Below the pieces are notes generated by a model that was given only the letters and a program-made list of their open reading frames with translations, did not search any database and was not told the DNA's origin. Positions 1-7,642 of a DNA stretch of 64,000 nt are shown one piece after another (position 1 is the stretch's first letter; each line of letters starts with the position of its first letter). A program made the translations under genes and the position numbers. The DNA is from Micromonospora chaiyaphumensis. GTDB taxonomy: Bacteria; Actinomycetota; Actinomycetes; Mycobacteriales; Micromonosporaceae. The stretch spans positions 1 through 64,000 of the forward strand of contig NZ_FMCS01000001.1 in the NCBI RefSeq assembly GCF_900091435.1, given 5' to 3'.

Positions 1-375
1 ACCTCCTTCGGCCCGCCACAGAAATGGCACGACCTGTTCGCCGTCGGCACCGAACAACCCCGCGTCGGCGACATCAACGGCGACGGCAAAGACGACATCG
101 TCACCTTCACCTGCAACCCCGACGCCGACGTCTACGCCGCCACCTCCACCGGCACCACCTTCACCGGCACCACCGTCAAATGGCACGACTTCTTCTGCCT
201 CACCGGCGAATTCCCCTACCTCGGCGACGCCAACGGCGACGGCAAAGACGACCTCATCGTCTTCACCAAAACCACCACCAACGACGTCTACGTCGCACTG
301 TCCACCGGCACCACCTTCGCCCCCAGCACCAAATGGCACGACTACTTCGGCCTACCCGGCGAAACCACCCTCTGA
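1..375 (+). CDS. FG-GAP/VCBS repeat protein, C-terminal end (partial)
   Basis: The frame is open from the first base and stops at TGA 373-375, giving the last 124 residues of a longer protein. Two calcium-binding FG-GAP loops are visible (D-x-NGDGKDD-I and D-x-NGDGKDD-L), and a KWHD-[LFY]-F motif recurs three times at about 50-residue spacing, so this is a tandem-repeat beta-propeller fragment, probably secreted. Codon use is unlike the neighbours: all six lysines are AAA and all three glutamates are GAA, whereas adjacent genes use AAG and GAG. The function of the full protein cannot be judged because its N-terminus lies outside the window. Confidence 0.8.
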   Translation, partial: TSFGPPQKWHDLFAVGTEQPRVGDINGDGKDDIVTFTCNPDADVYAATSTGTTFTGTTVKWHDFFCLTGEFPYLGDANGDGKDDLIVFTKTTTNDVYVALSTGTTFAPSTKWHDYFGLPGETTL

Positions 376-380
376 AGCGA

Positions 381-414
381 AGCGAGCGGCGCCGGCCAAC
401 CGGCGCCGCTCGCT
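381..414 (+). terminator. Perfect 15-bp hairpin after the FG-GAP gene
   Basis: Arms 381-395 and 400-414 are perfectly complementary around a CCAA loop, starting 5 nt after the stop codon. There is no U-tract, as is common for actinobacterial intrinsic terminators. The remaining 143 nt up to the next gene hold its presumed promoter, but I see no convincing -35/-10 pair. Confidence 0.7.
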
Positions 415-557
415 CGCGCATCGCCCCGCGCGGGGCTTCTGACTTGTGCAGGTGCGCAAAGTCGTTCTTGTGCCGGTGCCGACAACGCGGTGATGGTGAT
501 CGAATCCCGTGCCGCAAGGAGCCGGCCGGGCGCTGGACCAGCGTGCAGGAGCAACAG

Positions 558-3515
558 ATGCGCAGACTCAAGGCACCACCCGCCCTCGCCATCCTGGCGG
601 CGGCCGCCCTCCTCGGAACAACCGCCCAGGCCGCGAACGCGGCTACCCCGTCGCCGACGGGCACGACGACCGCCGCGGAGGCGTCCGTCCCGGCCACCGT
701 GGCGCCCGCCACGGACACCCCCGCGCTCGTGGACGACCTGGCCGAACCGGTCGACGCCACGATCGCACCGGACAAGGCCGCCAAGGCCCACCTCACGGGC
801 CACAAGGACCGCTACAAGATCGCCGACCCGGCCGGCACGCTCACCACGGCGAGCGTCGACACGCAGGGCACGCGGGAGACGGTCCGGCTGAACCAGAAGT
901 ACAAGGGCCTGCCCGTGTTCGGCGCCCAGTACGTGGTGCGGATGGAGAAGAAGGCCGGCAAGCGTGCGGTGACCGGCACGTCCGGCAGCTACTTCACGGA
1001 CCTCGACGTCGACACGACGGCCACCCCGATTCCCGCGGACGTCGCGACCTCCCGAGCGGTCGAGGACGTGCGCAAGAGCCTGCACCCCGGTGCGGCCGTC
1101 GTGGCCGGCACCCCGCGGCGCGGCACGACGCCCGACGCGGCCCACGCCGACCTCAGCGGCACCGACCAGGGACTCGTGGTCATGCCGACCGGCACCGGCG
1201 TGCTCGCGCGGCACGTGCTCGTCAAGGGCAAGGACGTCGTCACGGGCCAGCCCGTGCTCCGCGACGTGTACGTGGGCGCGACGAACGGGGTGACGCTGCT
1301 CAGCGTCAGCCGGATCAAGACCTTCGCCACCGCGCAGCAGGCCGCCGCCCTCGCCGCCGCCGGGACCGGCGTCGCGCCGCGCGCCGTGTCGGAGCCGCCC
1401 CCGTCGGGCAACGGCACGACGCCGGTCGTCGGCGAGGGCAGGAGCCTGCACGGCGCCACGGTGCCGCTCCCGCTCGTCCGGATCGACGACGCGGGCCCCT
1501 ACCTCATGATCGACCAGACCCACACCCTCCCGGACGGCCGGACGGTGCCGATCACCACCTGGGACGCTCGGGGCCGGGACTACTACGAGCTTCTCGACGG
1601 CCAGCTGCCCGAGGGCGTGGGCCCGTTCGCGTCGCCGTCGAGCACGCTCGGCGCCGACCTGACCGACGCCGGCGCCGTGGACGCGGCCTGGGACGCCGCG
1701 AAGGTGTTCGAGTGGTTCCAGACGGAGCTCGGGCGCAACAGCCTCGACGACGACGGCATGCCGATCAACTCGATCGTCGGCATCACCTACGGCGGCTACC
1801 CGTTCGTCAACGCCTACTGGGACGGCACCCGCATGGTGTACGGCAGCGGCGACGACGAGTACCTGCCGCTGGCCGCCGACCCGGACGTCGTGGGCCACGA
1901 GATGACGCACGGCGTGGTGGAGAACTCCGCCAGCCTCGTCTACGCCGGCCAGCCGGGCGCGCTCAACGAGGCGATCGCCGACTACTTCGGCAACGCCATC
2001 GACCTCGACGCGGCGGGCACGCCGATGTCCGACCCCGAGGCGAGCCTCATCGGCGGCGACCTCTGCCGCACCCTGACGCCCACGAAGTGCGCCCTGCGCA
2101 ACCTCGACGACGGCGCCACCACGGCGGACTTCCAGCACCTCATGGACACGCCGCAAATGGACGACGGCGGCGTGCACCTCAACTCGACGATCGTGTCCGG
2201 CGCGCTGTGGGACCTGCGTCAGGCGTTCGGCGGCGCGGTCGCCGACAAGATCGTCTACCGGGCGCTCACCGACTACCTCACGCCCATGTCCGACTTCGTC
2301 GACGCCCGCGAGGCGGTGCTCGCCGCCGCCAAGTCCTCCGGCCTGAGCCAGAAGGACCTCAAGGTGGTACGGGCGGCGTTCGACTCGCGCGGGATCACCG
2401 CGAAGTGGAAGGCGAACCTGTACGGCAAGAACACCGACCTCCTGGTCGACCGGCTCAACACCGGGATGTACAGCGACATGAAGGCGAGCATGGCCGGCGG
2501 CTGGTTCACCGTGCCGCGGTCGGACGCGAACCACACACAGCCGCCGTCGATCTGGGTGGGCCGCACCGACGGCAAGGTCACGCCGTACCGGATCTCCCCG
2601 AACGACGGGAACCCGCACAGCTTCCCGCACACCGACGGCAAGCGGGTCGTGTGGCTGTCGATCGCGGTGGACCCCGACTCGCCGACGTGGGAGACCAACC
2701 GCATCCTGTCGGCGCCCGTCGGTGGCGGCGACGTCGAGGAGCTCTACAGCTCCCCGTACCGGATCGACGGCCTGGCCTTCGACGGCACCGTCGTCACCTG
2801 GAGCCAGTACGACCCGGAGCAGGGGTACCGCGACGTCGTGCGCTACCTGCAGGGCAGCTCGCGGACCGTCCACACGCTCGCGCACCCCGACTGGCTCGGG
2901 AACGCGACGGCGCCGAGCGTCCGGAACGGGAAGATCTCGTATGTCCGGTACGAGGACTACCCGCAGCCCGACGCCAACGGCAACTGGTGGTCGCTGGGCG
3001 TCGAGGTGTACGACATCGCGACGGGCAGGACGACCTTCGCCGGCGGCGACCCCGGCGCCGAGACGATGAGCTACCCCCAGGTGTCCGGCACCGGCGTCGC
3101 CTGGGTGATCAACCGCGACTACGGCCGCTACGTCGACGGCGAGTGGAGCCAGGGGACGTTCAACGACTCCGTGCGGCTCTTCGACTTCGCCACCGGCACC
3201 AGCCACCTGCTCTTCGAGGAGAACTCCCCGCAGGCGATCCGTGCCGACGTCCTCACGCTGTCCGACACGACCCTCACGGTCACCGAGGAGGCCCCGGCGG
3301 ACCTCTGGCTCTCGACCGGCGGTTACCCGGACAACGCGCTCAACCCGAAGCTCAAGCAGTACACCTTCGACGGGACGTACGTCGGCCCGGCGTCGTGCAG
3401 CCCGGGCGCGCAGATGTTCGCCACAGCGGGCACGGGACGCGAGGTGATCTTCATGGACTCGTCGGCGGGCGGTTTCGGCCTGGCGTACGCGAAGGGGGCC
3501 AAGTCCTGCACGTGA
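558..3515 (+). CDS. Secreted M4 (thermolysin-like) metallopeptidase with C-terminal propeller-like domain
   Basis: Extracellular zinc endopeptidase of 985 residues. ATG 558 is chosen because it begins a classical Sec signal peptide (Arg-rich start, hydrophobic core, cleavage near residue 25) and has CAGGAG 7-12 nt upstream. A Pro-rich linker and an FTP-type propeptide (about residues 95-150) follow. The M4 catalytic domain spans about 300-615: zinc and catalytic motif H447-E448-x-x-H451, third ligand E471 in NEAIAD, and the downstream GGVHLNS motif carrying the conserved His. Residues 620-985 are repetitive beta-rich sequence resembling a TolB/WD-like propeller, about 370 residues beyond a standard M4 enzyme and possibly a substrate- or wall-binding module. 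It stands alone and ends at a bidirectional terminator. Confidence 0.92.
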   Translation: MRRLKAPPALAILAAAALLGTTAQAANAATPSPTGTTTAAEASVPATVAPATDTPALVDDLAEPVDATIAPDKAAKAHLTGHKDRYKIADPAGTLTTASVDTQGTRETVRLNQKYKGLPVFGAQYVVRMEKKAGKRAVTGTSGSYFTDLDVDTTATPIPADVATSRAVEDVRKSLHPGAAVVAGTPRRGTTPDAAHADLSGTDQGLVVMPTGTGVLARHVLVKGKDVVTGQPVLRDVYVGATNGVTLLSVSRIKTFATAQQAAALAAAGTGVAPRAVSEPPPSGNGTTPVVGEGRSLHGATVPLPLVRIDDAGPYLMIDQTHTLPDGRTVPITTWDARGRDYYELLDGQLPEGVGPFASPSSTLGADLTDAGAVDAAWDAAKVFEWFQTELGRNSLDDDGMPINSIVGITYGGYPFVNAYWDGTRMVYGSGDDEYLPLAADPDVVGHEMTHGVVENSASLVYAGQPGALNEAIADYFGNAIDLDAAGTPMSDPEASLIGGDLCRTLTPTKCALRNLDDGATTADFQHLMDTPQMDDGGVHLNSTIVSGALWDLRQAFGGAVADKIVYRALTDYLTPMSDFVDAREAVLAAAKSSGLSQKDLKVVRAAFDSRGITAKWKANLYGKNTDLLVDRLNTGMYSDMKASMAGGWFTVPRSDANHTQPPSIWVGRTDGKVTPYRISPNDGNPHSFPHTDGKRVVWLSIAVDPDSPTWETNRILSAPVGGGDVEELYSSPYRIDGLAFDGTVVTWSQYDPEQGYRDVVRYLQGSSRTVHTLAHPDWLGNATAPSVRNGKISYVRYEDYPQPDANGNWWSLGVEVYDIATGRTTFAGGDPGAETMSYPQVSGTGVAWVINRDYGRYVDGEWSQGTFNDSVRLFDFATGTSHLLFEENSPQAIRADVLTLSDTTLTVTEEAPADLWLSTGGYPDNALNPKLKQYTFDGTYVGPASCSPGAQMFATAGTGREVIFMDSSAGGFGLAYAKGAKSCT

Positions 3516-3536
3516 GCCCCGGCTAGGAGGCGCGCC

Positions 3537-3588
3537 GCACGACGCCGCGCCGGGACCCCCTCACAGCGGTCCCGGCGCGGCGTCGTGC
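3537..3588. terminator. Perfect 21-bp bidirectional hairpin overlapping a CDS end
   Basis: Arms 3537-3557 and 3568-3588 pair perfectly around a 10-nt loop. The hairpin lies between the convergent M4 peptidase and LuxR-type genes; the last eight codons and the stop of the minus-strand gene form one arm and part of the loop, so the coding end doubles as terminator. Confidence 0.8.
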
Positions 3589-4589
3589 TCCTTCAGCCAC
3601 CCCCGCTCCGCCGCAAGCAGCGCGATCTGGAACCGGGTCCGGGCGCCGAGCAGGGCACCCGCGTCGCTGACATGCTTCTGCACGGTACGGCGGCTCACCT
3701 TGAGCACGCGGGCGATCGCCTCGTCCTTCATCCCGGTCGCCATCATGTGCAGGATCTCCCATGTCCGCCGATCCGGCTCCACGGTCGTCAGACCGCCCTT
3801 CGGGGCCGCCCCGCCGTGCAGGCTCGTTAGCGACACCGGCTCGGCGCGCTCCCACACGCTCTCGAACAGCGCCACCAGCGCCACCACCAGCGCGGGGGAG
3901 TGCACCACCAGGGAACCCGCCGCCGGCCGGTCCCCGCGCACCGGCAGCAGCGCCGCCGCCCGGTCGAACACCACCAACTTCACCGGCAGCCCGGACGCCA
4001 GCCGGAGTTCCCCGCCCTGACCCGTCCCGCGCAGCGCCGTCTCGAGCGACACCGCGTCGGTGAACCCGTCCGTCTCGTACACCGACCGCAGCCGCACCCC
4101 CGGCGCCACTCCCGACTCGCCGACGGGCGCCTGCGTGGCCGTCACATACGGCGGCTTGGCCAGATGCAGTATCTCGACCGAACTCCCCTTCAGCAGCTGC
4201 CCGTAGCGCGCCGGCACCTCGTCCGCGCGCTCCAGCACCTCCACCAGGTGCGCGGCGCGCGGCCCGGACACCGCCTCGTACACCTCGTGGAGCCGCTCCA
4301 CGATGCCCTCGACGCGGGCCAGCTCGGCCCGCCGCCGGGCCAGCAGCGCACTGAGCGATGACCGTGGCGGCCCGGCCGCCCATCGCGGTGTCGTGCCGTC
4401 GATCCGCAGCACCAGTGCGGAGTCCGACAGGTGCCGCAGTGCTCGCCCCGCCTCCGCCGGGGACACCCCGACCGCGGCGGCCACCTCGGTGACATCCGCC
4501 GACGGCACGGCCACCAAATGCTCCAACACCCGCCCGGCCAGTGGATCCAGACCGGTCACCGCCCACGGACTGCCTGCAGATCCGTCCAT
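3561..4589 (-). CDS. TrmB/LuxR-type transcriptional regulator
   Basis: A 342-residue regulator with an N-terminal winged-helix (TrmB-like) segment at about residues 15-65 (a 'VGVSPAEAGRALRHL' helix-turn-helix), a central segment with a long helix rich in Arg/Glu followed by a probable ligand-sensing domain, and a C-terminal LuxR/GerE HTH at about 270-330 with the expected T-W-E-I-L..A-T-G..D-E-A-I-A and R-R-T-V-Q-K-H-V features. ATG 4589 is preferred because GGAG lies 11-14 nt upstream; an in-frame ATG at 4640 lacks a ribosome-binding site. Proteins of this architecture are common in actinomycetes, usually near secondary-metabolism or secreted-enzyme genes; the target is unknown. The 233 nt upstream hold no gene. 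Confidence 0.8.
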   Translation of the reverse strand: MDGSAGSPWAVTGLDPLAGRVLEHLVAVPSADVTEVAAAVGVSPAEAGRALRHLSDSALVLRIDGTTPRWAAGPPRSSLSALLARRRAELARVEGIVERLHEVYEAVSGPRAAHLVEVLERADEVPARYGQLLKGSSVEILHLAKPPYVTATQAPVGESGVAPGVRLRSVYETDGFTDAVSLETALRGTGQGGELRLASGLPVKLVVFDRAAALLPVRGDRPAAGSLVVHSPALVVALVALFESVWERAEPVSLTSLHGGAAPKGGLTTVEPDRRTWEILHMMATGMKDEAIARVLKVSRRTVQKHVSDAGALLGARTRFQIALLAAERGWLKEHDAAPGPL

Positions 4590-4822
4590 CCGTACTGACA
4601 CTCCTGTGCTCTGAGCTCGTTCCGCCGTGGCGGACACCATCGGTGTGGTGGTCGGACCGCCGGGGCGGCCTCGTGGTCGGCGGGACTGCGGTGGCCCAGG
4701 CTGCTGCGCAGCCGATGCAGTTCTACCAGCCGAAATGGCGAACCGAGGACCCCGTACCAGCCGATGGACGTCGAGCCGGGAGGTGGGCCTCGCCGGTCCT
4801 GCGGCACGAGCCGGGGCGGAGC

Positions 4823-5194
4823 TCAGTTCACGGGTGGCGCCCAGGTCGGGCGTCTGATCAGGCAGAACGGGTGGCCGGCCGGATCGGCGTAGACGTGATC
4901 GCCGGGCAGCGGTCGCGCGCCCAGCGCGAGCACTGCCTCCGCTGCCGCCGCCTGGTCGTCCACCATGACGTCGAGGTGCATCTGCTGCGGGACTGCCGGC
5001 TCCGGCCACGTGGGCGGCGTCAGGTCGGCGGCGCGCTGAAACGCCAGCCCGGACGCCGACGTGCTGGCCGACACGACGACGAAGTCCTCGTCCGCGTAGG
5101 TGATCGGGTCGCCGAGGACCGCGCTCCAGAAACGCGCCGTGACCATCGGATCCGGGCAGTCGACGATCAGATGGTGGAGCCGACCGAGCGGCAC
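4823..5194 (-). CDS. VOC (glyoxalase/bleomycin-resistance fold) protein
   Basis: A 123-residue single-module VOC protein: N-terminal L-x-H-L-I-V-D-C..D-P and A-R-F-W-S-A-V-L-G, then a second half with M-H-L-D-V-M-V-D-D and ending D-P-A-G-H-P-F-C-L-I. This is the usual glyoxalase_6-like pattern, in which H and E/D side chains may bind a metal; the substrate cannot be predicted. GTG 5194 is the start because a near-perfect AAGGAGGTG lies 6-7 nt upstream; longer versions reading into the intergenic region are not supported. It is followed at 3 o'clock of the same strand order by the TrmB/LuxR gene, separated by more than 230 nt, so the two are probably independent. Confidence 0.8.
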   Translation of the reverse strand: MPLGRLHHLIVDCPDPMVTARFWSAVLGDPITYADEDFVVVSASTSASGLAFQRAADLTPPTWPEPAVPQQMHLDVMVDDQAAAAEAVLALGARPLPGDHVYADPAGHPFCLIRRPTWAPPVN

Positions 5195-5289
5195 GGCGGC
5201 CACCTCCTTCGTGGTCAGACCCCGGGACAGCACGGTCAGTATGGCCGCCGGTGCAAGCAGACGGCTTGGCCGGACCGTGTTCGTTCCCG

Positions 5290-5859
5290 TCAGAGCTCGG
5301 CCGAGGGCCGCCACTCCCGCCTGATCAGCCCGTAGACCCACGAGTCGGAGACCTCGCCGTTCACGATGCAGTCCTCCCGCAACGTGCCTTCACGCACGAA
5401 CCCGAGCTTCTCCAAGACGCGGGCAGAGGCCAGGTTGCGGGTGTCGGTCTCAGCCTGGACGCGATTCAGGTCCAGCGTGTCGAATGCCCAGCGCAGCACC
5501 GCGTGCCCGGTCTCCGTCGCGTAGCCGTGGCCCCACGCTGCTTCGTGGAAGCAGTAGCCCAGCGCTGCGCTGCGGTAGTCCGGGTTCCACCGGTTCAGGC
5601 TGCACCAGCCGATGAACGCCCCGTCGGAGTGGCGATCCACGGCCAGCCGCGCGCCGGTGCCCTCCTCGGCCATCTGCCGGCAGGACGCGATGAACCGTTC
5701 GGCGCGCCCGCGGTCGCTCCACGGCGGCGCGTCCCAGTAGCGCAGCACGCGGGCGTTGCTGTGCAGCGCGAAGAGGTCGTTCGCATCCGCGTCGTCGAAG
5801 GGGCGCAGTCTCAGGCGAGTGGTGTGCAGCGTGGGGGTGGGCAGCGGCACGGGCGTCAT
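5290..5859 (-). CDS. GNAT N-acetyltransferase, RimJ/RimL type
   Basis: A 189-residue acetyltransferase of the Acetyltransf_3 group, which moves an acetyl group from acetyl-CoA to an amine. Seen: the opening T-x-R-L-x-L-R-P-F motif, the mid-domain G-x-x-x-W-x-x-x-G-Y-A-T-E acetyl-CoA-binding segment, and the closing N-L-A-S-A-R-V-L-E-K-L-G-F motif. ATG 5859 follows GGAGGGAA at ideal spacing; extending further upstream would run through a 22-bp inverted repeat and low-quality sequence. The gene sits 95 nt upstream of the VOC gene on the same strand. The natural acceptor (ribosomal protein, antibiotic or metabolite) is not predictable. Confidence 0.85.
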   Translation of the reverse strand: MTPVPLPTPTLHTTRLRLRPFDDADANDLFALHSNARVLRYWDAPPWSDRGRAERFIASCRQMAEEGTGARLAVDRHSDGAFIGWCSLNRWNPDYRSAALGYCFHEAAWGHGYATETGHAVLRWAFDTLDLNRVQAETDTRNLASARVLEKLGFVREGTLREDCIVNGEVSDSWVYGLIRREWRPSAEL

Positions 5860-6603
5860 GTTCCCTCCGGTGATCGGTGGCCGGTCAACCAGATCTCCGG
5901 TGCCGGCCACTCGCAACGGGTTTCTCGGCGGGCGGGTGCCCACATCCGGACGTGCGCGCTCATCGGCACGTCCGGACGTGGGCACCCGAGGCTCACCGTC
6001 GTCGCCGGTGTCGGGCCGGCCCCGACGCTGGTTCGCGCCCGGTGCGGAGCGACCACGCGCGGACTGCCGCGCGATGCAGACCGGGGCACGGCCACCGTGC
6101 TCCTCGCCCCGGCTCGGGCCCACGGCGGCGGCCCGGTGCAGGAGGAACGACCGCGGGATACCGATCCTGGTGCGGCGAGCGGTCTCCCCGCGGCTGATGC
6201 CCGACCCCATGAGCGATGAGCCGTTCGGGGCGAACGGACGCGAGGTCGTCGACGACGACCGGGAGCTGGACGGGCCGGAGGCTGGAATGGCAGTGGACGC
6301 AGCCGAACGCGAGCAGGGGAAGGCGCGCGCGCCGGAGGGTCCAGGACAGCACGGTATGAGGACGCGTAGACATATCTCTCCGAAGACCTGACGGAAGGCA
6401 TGGGAAAGGAGCCGACGGCGACGTCGGCGACCGATGCGGGAGGTGTCAGGTCTAGCGAGCAGGCGGTGTCACGCGCGGTGAAGTCCTCTGTGCGTGGGTC
6501 GGCGAAGGAGATCCAGCTGGACGGTAGGGCGGGACGGGCCGGCGAGGCCACCCCATTTCGTCCTGGCGCCGAACTGGGCGTCGGCGGCATGGGCGTCCGC
6601 GCA
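5860..6603. other. 744-bp stretch without a convincing gene
   Basis: No reading frame here shows a recognisable domain or a good start. The best candidate is a minus-strand frame 5993-6373 (126 residues), whose ATG follows GGAGAG by only 2 nt and whose translation becomes Arg/Pro-rich low-complexity sequence after about 50 residues; I do not call it. The stretch also contains the inverted repeat at 5934-5987. It could be a decayed gene. Confidence 0.4.
5934..5987. repeat. 22-bp inverted repeat with internal 14-bp palindrome
   Basis: Arms 5934-5955 and 5966-5987 match in 21 of 22 positions around a 10-nt spacer. The right arm contains the perfect palindrome CACGTCCGGACGTG. It lies 75 nt upstream of the GNAT start, so it may be an operator or the terminator of a lost gene; there is no U-tract. 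Confidence 0.6.
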
Positions 6604-7101
6604 CTACCCGTTGACGAGCTGCTCCCGAAGAATGTCCGCGTGCCCGCAGTGCTGGGCGAGCTCGCGCAGCATGTGGAGATACACCCAGCGCAGTGGTACC
6701 GGGCCCCGCCGGTGCCCGGGCAGGATGTCGTCCAGATCCAGGGATGACGTCGCACGGCGGGACGCTTCGCAGGCCTCGCGGTGTGCCCGCTGGACGGTGG
6801 CGATCGTGTCGTCGGCATCGAGGATGAACGACTCGTCCGACACCTCGGGGATGCCGATCTCAGCGCGCGACCGGCACGTGACGGCTTCGTCGAACCAGAC
6901 CTTCTCGACGAAGGTCGCGTGCTTCACCAGACCCAGCAGCGTGGTCCCGGAGGCCACCAATGATCGGCGTACCTGTTCCTCGGTGAGCCCGTCCAAGCAG
7001 GCGTTGAGCGCGCCGCGGTGCTCGTCGAGGAACGCCTCGAACTGGGCCTGGGCCGGCTGTGCGACGACCTGGTCGGCGAAGGTGGGCGGGAAGGAAGGCA
7101 T
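6604..7101 (-). CDS. DinB-family protein (DUF664)
   Basis: A 165-residue four-helix-bundle protein of the DinB/DUF664 superfamily, whose characterised members are metal-dependent thiol-S-transferases or hydrolases. The metal-binding pattern is visible: H in L-V-K-H-A-T-F-V-E after the first helices, and the C-terminal L-R-E-L-A-Q-H-C-G-H-A-D-I-L-R motif that supplies the other two histidines. The length is typical. The gene is divergent from the DGPF/ECF42 group, with 126 nt between the start codons, and no obvious ribosome-binding site precedes the ATG. The physiological thiol or substrate is unknown. Confidence 0.85.
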   Translation of the reverse strand: MPSFPPTFADQVVAQPAQAQFEAFLDEHRGALNACLDGLTEEQVRRSLVASGTTLLGLVKHATFVEKVWFDEAVTCRSRAEIGIPEVSDESFILDADDTIATVQRAHREACEASRRATSSLDLDDILPGHRRGPVPLRWVYLHMLRELAQHCGHADILREQLVNG

Positions 7102-7151
7102 GGGCGAAGCATTCCAGACCGTCGCCGCGGCGACAGATTTCTCCGGGGCCG

Positions 7152-7180
7152 TGTCGATCCGCGGGCGACCCGTTCGACGT
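7152..7180 (+). promoter_or_regulatory. Candidate ECF42-type promoter
   Basis: TGTCGA at 7152-7157 is followed after 17 nt by CGAC at 7175-7178, 50 nt before the DGPF start codon. This matches the ECF42 promoter pattern as I recall it (TGTCGA in the -35, CGA-type -10). An overlapping TAGGGT at 7181-7186 could serve a housekeeping promoter instead. Confidence 0.55.
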
Positions 7181-7227
7181 TAGGGTGCGAGGGCCGAGAG
7201 GCGGCCGCGCCGAACGAGGAGCACGCG

Positions 7228-7599
7228 ATGCCGAAGTACCTGCTGATCATGCGAGGCACCGACGAGTCGAACGCGGCCATGATGGCCGACATCGACCAGA
7301 TGATGGCCACGACCCGCCAGTTCATCGAGGAGATGGTCAAGGCCGGCGTCCTCCTCGCGGCGGAAGGCCTGGACGATCCACGCCAGGGCGTCGTGGTCGA
7401 CTTCAGCGGCGAGGCCCCGGTCGTCACGGACGGGCCGTACGGCGAGACCAAGGAACTGTTCGGGGGCTTCTTCCTGCTCGACGTCGCCTCGAAACAGGAG
7501 GCCGTCGAGTGGGCCAAGCGGGTCCCGGCCGCCCGCGGCTCCAAGATCGAGGTCCGGCGGGTGCCCGGCAGCGACGAGGTCCCGCAGGTCGGCGAGTGA
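7228..7599 (+). CDS. YCII-related DGPF-domain protein (first copy)
   Basis: A 123-residue protein of the YCII/DGPF family: an M-P-K-Y-L-L-I-M start, a long central helix, the signature V-T-D-G-P-Y-G-E-T-K-E motif at about residues 70-80, and a final 'E-V-R-R-V' strand. The fold is ferredoxin-like; the biochemical role is unknown, but this family is the characteristic genomic partner of ECF42 sigma factors. ATG 7228 has GAGGAG 6-8 nt upstream. The ECF42 gene follows after 43 nt, and a TGTCGA..CGAC promoter candidate sits upstream, so the gene is a probable direct target of the downstream sigma factor. Confidence 0.9.
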   Translation: MPKYLLIMRGTDESNAAMMADIDQMMATTRQFIEEMVKAGVLLAAEGLDDPRQGVVVDFSGEAPVVTDGPYGETKELFGGFFLLDVASKQEAVEWAKRVPAARGSKIEVRRVPGSDEVPQVGE

Positions 7600-7642
7600 A
7601 CGTCCGGGACCGGGCCGGGCGCGAGAGCACCGGCCAGAGCTG

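Noticed and set aside
342..3206. 954-codon open frame on the minus strand across the M4 gene
   Set aside because: High GC leaves antisense frames open; the translation is Arg/Val/Gly-rich with no domain, while the plus strand encodes a clear M4 peptidase.
5993..6373. Minus-strand 126-residue gene
   Set aside because: Weak start spacing, no domain and Arg/Pro-rich tail; mentioned only as part of the gap.
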